DNA from: Escarpia spicata
Lineage: Eukaryota > Annelida > Polychaeta > Sabellida > Siboglinidae
Direction of reading: 5' to 3'
NCBI GenBank assembly: GCA_963995525.1
Contig: OZ023214.1
Coordinates: forward strand, 11,025,928-11,089,927
Length of the DNA: 64,000 nt
Below the pieces are notes generated by a model. It was given only the letters and a program-made list of their open reading frames with translations, made no database searches and had not been told where the DNA came from. Within the stretch, counting starts at the first letter, position 1; each line of letters opens with the position of its first letter. Below are positions 43,601 through 55,600 of the stretch, in pieces. The position numbers were made by a program, and so were the translations under genes.

Positions 43601-46600
43601 ACAGTAGATTATCGACAACTAAATGTGAAAACTGTTAAAGATGCTTTTCCGTTGCCCTTGATCGAAGAATGTATTGATAATTTGACAGGTACTCTGTGGT
43701 TCCACACATTAGACATGGCCAGCGGCTATTGGCAGATAATGGTAGATGAACGCGACAGTCATAAGACGGCATTCCTAACCAAATATGGCCTCTTCGAACA
43801 TGTCAGAATGGCCCAGGGTTTATGTAATGCACCTGCCACGTTCCAAAGGGTTATGCATCTTGTGTTACGCGGTCTCGCATGGAACAAAGTACTAGTATAC
43901 CTAGATGACGTAATCGTACTGGGGAGGAGCTTTGAGGAGTCCCTCGAAAACCTGGAAGTCGTTCTCCAGAGATTTGAGGTACACAACTTAAAACTAAAAC
44001 CAAAAAAATGCTCATTGTTTAGCACGGAGGTTCGCTTCCTTGGACGTAAAGTGTCCCGAGAAGGTGTTTCCGTCACTAAAGATCATATCCAGAGTGTACT
44101 AAATTGGCCACTACCAATGAATGCTTTGCCAGTGAGTAAGTTCACAGGATTTGTCAACTATCATAGGGAATTTATTCAGGGATTATCTGAAAAAATGAAA
44201 CCACTCTATGCATTGACCAAACCAAAACAGCCATTCGAATGGACCGAGTCGTGTGAAATGGCATTTCAGGAACTAAAGCATGTAATGACAACCACGCCAG
44301 TGCTGGCTTTCCCCAACAATGTAGACCCATTCATCCTTGATACAGATGCCTCAGACGTGGCAATTGGCGCCGCCCTGTATCAGGTACAGAATGGAATAAT
44401 ACGTCCAATTTCCTTTGCGTCATACACCTTGACGCCAATACAACAATGATACTGCACCACACGTAAGGAATTGCTGGCTATAGTAATGTTCACACGCCAT
44501 TACAAACACTACCTGCTTGGCTGTGAGTTTACTATAAGGACAGTTCATGGGTCACTCATGTGGTTATTTCGCTTCAAACACCCTGTAGGCCAGCTTGGTA
44601 GGTGGCTGGAAAAATTGTCTCAGTACTCCATAACTATCCAACACAGACCTGGGGTTAGACATTCCAATGCCGATGCATTATCAAGAATACCAGAGGAACA
44701 TGAAATATGCAATTGTTATGAGGCTGGCCAAGAACTTTGTTCTCTACCTTGTGGTGGCTGTACATATTGTACAAAACTACACAACCAGTGGGGAACGTTC
44801 GAGAAGGAAATTGACTATGTAGTACCATTAGCAACAAGACAACTCAATGTATCCAGTGAAGTTAATGGTATAATGGGGGAGAACCACACCGGCCCAAACT
44901 ACATGCACCAATACAACTCACAGGAAGTACGAAAGTCCCAGATGCAAGACACTGAATTACGACCCGTAATCACCTGGTTAGAAGGGGAGCCCCCTACACA
45001 AAACGATTTACAACTCCAAGGTGTGGGTACCCGCAAGTTATGGAATAATAGGGATCGACTGCAAATAGAGCATGGGGTATTGTATTATTGTTGGGAGGAA
45101 GAGACTGGTCCCCATACATTAAAGTTAATAGTACCTCAATCAATGAGACAGGAAGTCCTCCAAATGATCCACGATAATCGCATTGGAGGACATTGGGGAA
45201 GAGATAAAACCTTCGCAAAACTAAGGAAAAGTTTTTTCTGGCCATGTATGCGCCGGGACTGCCAATTGTTTGTGGACACTTGCGCGGTATGCCACATTAA
45301 CAAAGTGGGACGACCACAGCATGCACAGTTGCTCCATTACCAGGTGGGGATCCCTGGGGAACGTGTACATTTAGATATTCTAGGGCCATTTACAACGAGC
45401 GAATCTGAGAATAAGTACGTACTTATGATCCTGGATCAATTTACTCGTTGGCTAGAGCTACATGCACTGCCTGAACAAACAGCTGAAATAACAGCTAAGA
45501 CGTTCTTTGAACAATGGATTACCAGATATGGCGCCCCCCCTACAGGTACAAACCGACCAGGGCAGGAATTTTGATAGCCAATTGTTCTCAGATTTGTGTA
45601 AGTTAATCCAAGTCGAAAAGACTAGGACAACACCCTACCGACCCTGTTCCAATGGTCAAGTAGAGCGACAAAACCAAATGGTTCTCTCCTTTGTCAGGTG
45701 TTATCTTACTGGTAAGATGTCCCAATGGGATGAACAACTGGCTACACTGGGGATGAGCCTACGAGCCACGGTGAATCGAAATACAGGATTCACACCAAAT
45801 ATGTTGTTATTAGGACGAGAAGTGTGCATGCCTGAGGAGATCCTATTCGGGCTTTCTAACATAAATTCCATGCAACAATCACCAGCTAATTATCTCAAGG
45901 ATTTGGTTGAGAAAATCAGGACAGCTCCCGTTGCAGCATGGAATAACCTACGCATGGCACAAAACCGTCAGAAGAAAGATTATGACACCCGAGCCCCAAT
46001 TCGAGAAAGAATGTTTGATGTGGGTGACCTAGTGTATATCCGTAACTCTGGGACAATCTTGGGGCAAAGTAAGAAATTACTCCCAATATGGAAGGTACCA
46101 TTTGTAATTACGAAAGTAGTGTCGCGTTTCTTATACCGTATCGCGGGTCGTAAGCGGGAATACGTGAAGCACCATGACAAGCTTCGGGTATGCGACGACC
46201 GTGATATCCCCCTATGGGTAAGACGGAAACGACAGACAATTCTCAACTTGGGTGGGCCCCCCACCGAGGTCATGCCCATTGATGATCTGCTAGACGGGGT
46301 TGTGTCATTGTTCAACGCTAACCAACCACTAATCAGGCGAGAATTGGGAATGCCCATCACACAGGGGAAAATCCCGCGAACTACCCGCGGGGGTCGACTC
46401 ATCAATCGACCCTGCAGGTATGACGACTAACCGTAATTACAATGCTTATGTTACAGATGGATGCCACCGATACATTAGCCCTGTCAGGAACTGGAGGCCC
46501 AAAAATCGGCCAACAACCCAGTCAGTCTCCATTCGGACTGCCGCACTGGGCGACCTCCAACACCTAGTGAATGCAGCACAAGGCAACTTGGTGCCACATG

Positions 46601-49600
46601 TGACACTGGGTGGCGTGCAGGTGTCATTAGACGCCATTGTCCACACGTCCGCCCCCCACATACGCCCAAGTAGTGCAAGGTGCCAGGGTGCCAATTTGGC
46701 TACAGAATACCAATACGACCACCCCTACCACGTCACCTCTATACACGGAGATACCAGCGAATCACAGGCTCCATGCACTACCCCTCGCACGAACCCCAAT
46801 TCTGCTACAAAATACCCACACGACCATCCCAACCACGTCATCCCTATACACAGGGACACCACCCCAACGCACCATACACAATTTTCCTGCACCACTGCCA
46901 CTAGTACGCACCATAGGCACAGGGGTAGCCCCAACGGCGACAGACAATAGTTCTGTCACGGGGGAAGGGGCCAGAGACCTCGAGGCCAGGGCACCCCCTA
47001 TAGTATTCGGCAAGCGATGGCGGCGACGAAACAGGGGCCAGAAATCACAGGCCCCCCACCCCTCACCCCCCGTCTCCTTTAATGATGAATGTGACACGGA
47101 GGCGGACAACAGTCCACAGTTACCACCAGCACCTTCACAACAGAAGACTTTGTCACGACGGAGGGGGAGTGAGGCGGCGCAACATGCGTCGTCTACTGCC
47201 GAAATGCCCCCACCCAGAAAGAGGAGAAGGGTGCAAGCTGGGCTAGGAAAGTGCACCGTGTGTAACGTAACCACCAATTGCATGCGATTCCATGTCGAGG
47301 TAACACATTTACCTTGGCATTTCCATCCTGACACTGCTTGCTGGTTGTGTGAGCACCAGTTTGGCGCCATACCTCCCCTACGGGCGCATCTGGCCGGGCA
47401 TTCTGTGGAGGATAGGCAAAAAGGAGAGTTTGCCCCATATTTCGCTAGGTGGGCATACTCCATGATCGAACTCCTCGAGAGTACACGGAGAATGGCCCTC
47501 ATTCATACCTTTGAGGAGCTAGTCATCCTATTTAGAAAGAGAGGATGGTACCCAAAACAGGGTTCCCGATCTAACATGGCCTTGCGAGTCATGTTAGATG
47601 AAGTAGCTGAGATGATAGGCCGACCCATCGCTGCCGTCAACATCCAGAGTCCACCCAATCACCCAGTGGCGCTCCTCAATTGGGACAGCATGGGCAGGAT
47701 GTTGGTGGAGATGCCACCCCACAAGCAGGACATCTTCAGGGAATGACTAGTCCCGTCTGCCTCATTCCATCAGGCTCACATTATAACGGAGTCCGCCATG
47801 GACGCCCACTGCCACCTACAACTACTGCAGGCTAGGGAGACGAGGGCGAGGAAACACCAGGAGACAGGGACCCAGGAGAGAACTGCTGTCCCATTTGATT
47901 TTATCACGGAACCTGTCCCAGCGTGGGAAACGGCCTTCTCCCTTTGGCGAGGTGATAGTAAGGTCATACTGGTGGATAACCGCGTCTTTCCAGACGACTG
48001 GTTGCGACCAGTCATAAAGGGGGTCACCGTCAGTCATCAGACAGTGGTTATAAAAACCACATACGGTGTTCACCCTCGACTGGCAAAGTCGCTTGATAAT
48101 GAATCATGGGACAGGGTGCAAGCCAAGATCTGCGGTCCTGACTGCACGGCGATAGGCGAATGTGGCCTCGATTATACGGAGCCACTACATTCGCTTCCCA
48201 GCCAACGACTATTGCTAGAAAAGCATATTGCCTTGGCTAAGGAGTTGGAAAAGCCGCTGGTTCTCCACCTGCGTGGGAACGCACGCGTTCCTTTCTCGAG
48301 TGTCATGTGTGAAGCTCTGGCAATATTAGAAAGGCACACACATCAACGCCAACTTATACATGTGCACTGCTTCACCGGTAGTCTGACAGACTACAGGCAG
48401 TGGGTACGGCAGTTTACCAACAGTATTTTTGGAATCACCAACAAGTCGGTGTCCGCGCCAGGATTTAGCGAACTGGCACGACAGATCGACCTATACCGAC
48501 TGGTGTTGGAAACAGATGCCCCCTGTTGTCACCACGGGGTCATAACAACTGACACCCATATGAGCTGGTGCATCAGGCACGGTACATTGCAGCACTGCGC
48601 AATCTGCCAAGCTGGGTAGTGCTTCGCGTGGCCACCCTCAACGCACAGGCGTTCTATAAGGTGTAGAACGCAAATATCATGACAGCCGGGCATCAGCCCT
48701 CTTATGCTGTCAACAGGACCCTGCACTTGCACTGCCTGGTCAAATAAGACTAGTGCAACAACATTTTGTTACCCACCACATTACTATGTTATAAAGAGTT
48801 TTAGTTTTTGAATGTTTATTGTACTAACCCTGTTCACAACAATCACTGGCAATACGTTCATTATACACGGTGTATAATTATTGTAACGATTATTAAATTC
48901 ATTGGGTTTATTAAATTGACTAGGTTGTTTGATTGACTAATTTGTTAATTATTACTTACATAATTATATTAAATTTAAAAATGGAATTCAAGTTGAATAT
49001 ATGGTTGGCGATCTGACATCATAAGGAGGGAGGAATGTGGTAGTCACCATATGGCAGCACTACTCATCGCCAACCATCCACTACCCCTTGCACACACCAC
49101 TGCACACCAATACCCCAGCCCTGTATATAAACCCCAACCACACCTATACCAAGCACGCCACACCGATCCACCCGAGCAAGACATCCTACCTCCGATGTGC
49201 CAGCTCAGGATCAACGGCGACCACAGAAAGCAACGCAGCAACCGAACATAAAGAGCAAGCCACGTAAGTTACCACTAATTACCCGTTCGTTCTTTACCAC
49301 AATATATACAATGATCAGCAGAATGGTCCTTCTTGAATCAAAACTGATTGTCTGTTGTATCAAGGTAAGATTCCATAAGTTCAAGTAATACTATTTCAAA
49401 GATCTTAGAAGCAACCGTGACCAGTGCTAACGGTCTGTAGTTGTTGACATCTCTTGTGTCACCAGACTTGTTTTTCACCAAGGGTATAATAATAGTTTTT
49501 ATAAGTCATCAGGCAGATACCCATGTGAGATAACATCAGTGTAAAAAATGAACAATAATATAGTGATGCGCCTGTCTGGATGAATAAAATGTTCTGCAGA

Positions 49601-52600
49601 TAGCCCATCATTACCACATGCTTCACCAGACTTCAGTTTGCCTAAAGCATTCTGCACCATGCAAGGTGTAATGTGCATGTCATTGTCTATAGCATTCGGC
49701 ACCATGCAATGTGTAATGTGCATGTCGTTGACTATAGCATTCTGCACCACGCAAGGTGTAATGTGCATGTCGTTGTCTATAGCATTCGGCACCACGCAAG
49801 GTGTAATGTGCATGTCGTTGTCTATAGCATTCGGCACCATGCAAGGTGTAATGTGCATGTCGTTGTCTATAGCATTCGGCACCATGCAAGGTGTAATGTG
49901 TATGTCGTTGTCTATAGCATTCGGCACCATGCAAGGTGTAATGTGCATGTCGTTGTCTATAGCATTCGGCACCATGCAAGGTGTAATGTGTATGTCGTTG
50001 TCTATAGCATTCGGCACCATGCAAGGTGTAATGTGCATGTCGTTGTCTATAGCATTCGGCACCATGCAAGGTGTAATGTTTATGTCGTTGGCTATAGCAT
50101 TCGGCACCATGCAAGGTATAATGTGCATGTCGTTGTCTATAGCATTCGGCACCATGCAACGTGTAATGTGCATGTCGTTGTCTATAGCATTCTGCACCAT
50201 GCAACGTGTAATGTGCATGTCGTTGTCTATAGCATTCGGCACCATGCAAGGTGTAATGTGCATGTCGTTGTCTATAGCATTCGGCACCATGCAAGGTGTA
50301 ATGTGCATGTCGTTGTCTATAGCATTCTGCACCATGCAAGGTGTAATGTGCATGTCGTTGTCTATAGCATTCGGCACCATGCAAGGTGTAATGTGCATGT
50401 CGTTGACTATAGCATTCTGCACCACGCAAGGTGTAATGTGCATGTCGTTGTCTATAGCATTCGGCACCACGCAAGGTGTAATGTGCATGTCGTTGTCTAT
50501 AGCATTCGGCACCATGCAAGGTGTAATGTGCATGTCATTGTCTATAGCATTCGGCACCATGCAAGGTGTAATGTGCATGTCGTTGTCTATAGCATTCGGC
50601 ACCATGCAACGTGTAATGTGCATGTCGTTGTCTATAGCATTCGGCACCATGCAAGGTGTAATGTGCATGTCGTTGTCTATAGCATTCGGCACCATGCAAG
50701 GTGTAATGTGCATGTCGTTGTCTATAGCATTCGGCACCATGCAAGGTGTAATGTGCATGTCGTTGTCTATAGCATTCGGCACCATGCAAGGTGTAATGTG
50801 CATGTCGTTGTCTATAGCATTCGGCACCATGCAACGTGTAATGTGCATGTCGTTGTCTATAGCATTCGGCACCATGCAAGGTGTAATGTGCATGTCGTTG
50901 TCTATAGCATTCGGCACCAGGCAAGGTGTAATGTGCATGTCGTTGTCTATAGCATTCGGCACCATGCAACGTGTAATGTGCATGTCGTTGTCTATAGCAT
51001 TCGGCACCATGCAAAGTGTAATGTGCATGTCGTTGTCTATAGCATTCTGCACCATGCAACGTGTAATGTGCATGTCGTTGTCTATAGCATTCTGCACCAT
51101 GCAAAGTGTAATGTGCATGTCATTGTCTATAGCATTCTGCACCATGCAACGTGTAATGTGCATGTCGTTGTCTATAGCATTCTGCACCATGCAAAGTGTA
51201 ATGTGCATGTCATTGTCTATAGCATTCTGCACCATGCAACGTGTAATGTGCATGTCGTTGTCTATAGCATTCTGCACCATGCAAAGTGTAATGTGCATGT
51301 CATTGTTTATAGCATTCTGCACCATGCAACGTGTAATGTGCATGTCGTTGTCTATAGCATTCTGCACCATGCAAAGTGTAATGTGCATGTCATTGTCTAT
51401 AGCATTCTGCACCATGCAACGTGTAATGTGCATGTCGTTGTCTATAGCATTCGGCACCACGCAAGGTGTAATGTGTATGTCGTTGTCTATAGCATTCGGC
51501 ACCATGCAAAGTGTAATGTGCATGTCATTGTCTATAGCATTCTGCACCATGCAACGTGTAATGTGCATGTCGTTGTCTATAGCATTCGGCACCATGCAAC
51601 GTGTAATGTGCATGTCGTTGTCTATAGCATTCGGCACCACGCAAGGTGTAATGTGTATGTCGTTGTCTATAGCATTCGGCACCACGCAAAGTGTAATGTG
51701 CATGTCATTGTCTATAGCATTCTGCACCATGCAACGTGTAATGTGCATGTCGTTGTCTATAGCATTCGGCACCATGCAACGTGTAATGTGCATGTCGTTG
51801 TCTATAGCATTCGGCACCATGCAAGGTGTAATGTGCATGTCGTTGTCTATAGCATTCGGCACCATGCAAAGTGTAATGTGCATGTCATTGTCTATAGCAT
51901 TCGGCACCATGCAACGTGTAATGTGCATGTCGTTGTCTATAGCATTCGGCACCATGCAAGGTGTAATGTGCATGTCGTTGTCTATAGCATTCGGCACCAC
52001 GCAAGGTGTAATGTGCATGTCGTTGTCTATAGCATTCGGCACCATGCAAGGTGTAATGTTTATGTCGTTGGCTATAGCATTCGGCACCACGCAAGGTGTA
52101 ATGTGTATGTCGTTGTCTATAGCATTCTGCACCATGCAAGGTGTAATGTGTATGTCGTTGCCTATAGCATTCTGCACCATGCAAAGTGTAATGTGCATGT
52201 CGTTGTCTATAGCATTCGGCACCATGCAAAGTGTAATGTGCATGTCGTTGTCTATAGCATTCGGCACCATGCAAGGTGTAATGTGCATGTCGTTGTCTAT
52301 AGCATTCGGCACCATGCAAGGTGTAATGTGCATGTCGTTGTCTATAGCATTCGGCACCATGCAACGTGTAATGTGCATGTCGTTGTCTATAGCATTCTGC
52401 ACCATGCAAAGTGTAATGTGCATGTCGTTGTCTATAGCATTCGGCACCATGCAAAGTGTAATGTGCATGTCATAGTCTATAGCATTCTGCACCATGCAAC
52501 GTGTAATGTGCATGTCGTTGTCTATAGCATTCGGCACCATGCAAAGTGTAATGTGCATGTCATTGTCTATAGCATTCGGCACCATGCAACGTGTAATGTG

Positions 52601-55600
52601 CATGTCGTTGTCTATAGCATTCTGCACCATGCAACGTGTAATGTGCATGTCGTTGTCTATAGCATTCGGCACCATGCAAGGTGTAATGTGCATGTCGTTG
52701 TCTATAGCATTCGGCACCACGCAAGGTGTAATGTGCATGTCGTTGTCTATAGTATTCGGCACCAGGCAAGGTGTAATGTGCATGTCGTTGTCTATAGCAT
52801 TCGGCACCATGCAACGTGTAATGTGCATGACGTTGTCTATAGCATTCGGCACCATGCAACGTGTAATGTGCATGTCGTTGTCTATAGCATTCGGCACCAT
52901 GCAACGTGTAATGTGCATGTCGTTGTCTATAGCATTCGGCACCACGCAAGGTGCAATGTGCATGTCGTTGTCTATAGCATTCGGCACCATGCAAGGTGTA
53001 ATGTGTATGTCGTTGTCTATAGCATTCTGCACCATGCAAGGTGTAATGTGCATGTCGTTGTCTATAGCATTTGACACCATGCAACGTGTAATGTGCATGT
53101 CGTTGTCTATAGCATTCGGCACCATGCAAGGTGTAATGTGTATGTCGTTGTCTATAGCATTCTGCACCATGCAAGGTGTAATGTGCATGTCGTTGTCTAT
53201 AGCATTCTGCACCATGCAACGTGTAATGTGTATGTCGTTGTCTATAGCATTCGGCACCATGCAAGGTGTAATGTTTATGTCGTTGTCTATAGCATTCGGC
53301 ACCATGCAACGTGTAATGTGTATGTCGTTGTCTATAGCATTCTGCACCAGGCAAGGTGTAATGTGTATGTCGTTGTCTATAGCATTCTGCACCATGCAAC
53401 GTGTAATGTGTATGTCATTGTCTATAGCATTCTGCACCATGCAACGTGTAATGTGCATGTCATTGTCTATAGCATTCTGCACCATGCAAGGTGTAATGTG
53501 TATGTCGTTGTCTATAGCATTCGGCACCATGCAAGGTGTAATGTTTATGTCGTTGTCTATAGCATTCGGCACCATGCAACGTGTAATGTGTATGTCGTTG
53601 TCTATAGCATTCTGCACCAGGCAAGGTGTAATGTGTATGTCGTTGTCTATAGCATTCGGCACCATGCAAGGTGTAATGTTTATGTCGTTGTCTATAGCAT
53701 TTGGCACCACGCAAGGTGTAATGTGCATGTCGTTGTCTATAGCATTCTGCACCATGCAACGTGTAATGTGTATGTCGTTGTCTATAGCATTCTGCACCAG
53801 GCAAGGTGTAATGTGTATGTCGTTGTCTATAGCATTCGGCACCATGCAAGGTGTAATGTGTATGTTGTTGCCTATAGCATTCTGCACCATGCAAGGTGTA
53901 ATGTGTATGTCGTTGTCTATAGCATTCGGCACCATGCAAGGTGTAATGTTTATGTCGTTGGCTATAGCATTCGGCACCATGCAAGGTGTAATGTGCATGT
54001 CGTTGTCTATAGCATTCTGCACCATGCAACGTGTAATGTGTATGTCGTTGTCTATAGCATTCTGCACCAGGCAAGGTGTAATGTGTATGTCGTTGTCTAT
54101 AGCATTCGGCACCATGCAAGGTGTAATGTGTATGTTGTTGCCTATAGCATTCTGCACCATGCAAGGTGTAATGTGTATGTCGTTGTCTATAGCATTCGGC
54201 ACCATGCAAGGTGTAATGTTTATGTCGTTGGCTATAGCATTCGGCACCATGCAAGGTGTAATGTGCATGTCGTTGTCTATAGCATTCGGCACCATGCAAG
54301 GTGTAATGTGCATGTCGTTGTCTATAGCATTCGGCACCATGCAAGGTGTAATGTGTATGTCGTTGTCTATAGCATTCGGCACCATGCAAGGTGTAATGTG
54401 CATGTCGTTGTCTATAGCATTCGGCACCATGCAAGGTGTAATGTGTATGTCGTTGCCTATAGCATTCTGCACCATGCAAGGTGTAATGTGTATGTCGTTG
54501 TCTATAGCATTCGGCACCATGCAAGGTGTAATGTGTATGTCGTTGCCTATAGCATTCTGCACCAGGCAAGGTGTAATGTTTATGTCGTTGGCTATAGCAT
54601 TCGGCACCATGCAAGGTGTAATGTGTATGTCCTTGCCTATAGCATTCTGCACCATGCAAGGTGTAATGTGTATGTCGTTGCCTATAGCATTCTGCACCAT
54701 GCAAGGTGTAATGTGTATGTCGTTGCCTATAGCATTCTGCACCATTCAAGGTGTAATGTGTATGTCCTTGCCTATAGCATTCTGCACCATGCAAGGTGTA
54801 ATGTGTATGTCATTGCCTATAGCATTCTGCACCATGCAAGGTGTAATGTGTATGTCATTGTCTATAGCATTCTGCACCATGCAAGGTGTAATGTGTATGT
54901 CGTTGCCTATAGCATTCTGCACCATGCAAGGTGTAATGTGTATGTCGTTGCCTATAGCATTCTGCACCATTCAAGGTGTAATGTGTATGTCCTTGCCTAT
55001 AGCATTCTGCACCATGCAAGGTGTAATGTGTATGTCATTGCCTATAGCATTCTGCACCATGCAAGGTGTAACGAGTATGTCATTGTCTATAGCATTCTGC
55101 ACCATGCAAGGTGTAACGAGTATGTCGTTGTCTATAGCATTCTGCACCATGCAAGGTGTAACGAGTATGTCGTTGTCTATAGCATTCTGCACCATGCAAG
55201 GTGTAATGTGTATGTCGTTGTCTATAGCATTCTGCACCATGCAAGGTGTAATGTGTATGTCGTTGTCTATAGCATTCTGCACCATGCAATGTGTAATGTG
55301 TATGTCGTTGTCTATAGCATTCTGCACCATGCAACGTGTAATGTGTACATCATTGTCTATAGCATTCTGCACCATGCAAGGTGTAACGTGTATGTCATTG
55401 CCTATAGCATTCTGCACCATGCAACGTGTAACGTGTATGTCATTACCTATAGCATTCTGCACCATGGAAGGTGTAACGTGTATGTCATTGCCTATAGCAT
55501 TCTGCACCATGCAAGGTGTAATGTGTATGTCATTGTCTATAGCATTCTGCACCATGCAAGGTGTAACGTGTATGTCATTGCCTATAGCATTCTGCACCAT

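Larger units (their letters stand above)
40361..49301 (+). mobile_element. Ty3/gypsy LTR retrotransposon with extra zinc-finger and TatD reading frames
   Basis: An 8.9 kb element with 266 bp LTRs (TG...CA ends, nearly identical), a primer-binding site, a purine tract and an ATAT target duplication (40357-40360 and 49302-49305). The order is a reduced gag with CCHC knuckles, aspartic protease, reverse transcriptase with YLDD, RNase H and integrase, which is the Ty3/gypsy arrangement. Two further frames then lie between integrase and the 3' LTR, where other gypsy elements may carry env: a C2H2 zinc-finger protein and a TatD-type nuclease. A few stops and single-base frame changes interrupt it, yet the LTRs are very similar, so insertion was fairly recent. 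It sits in the reverse transcriptase gene of a LINE within a host intron, in the orientation opposite to both. Confidence 0.93.

Noticed and set aside
46420..47746. env-like gene of the gypsy element
   Set aside because: No signal peptide, membrane segment or cleavage site is visible; the sequence has C2H2 fingers and a basic nuclear-type motif instead.
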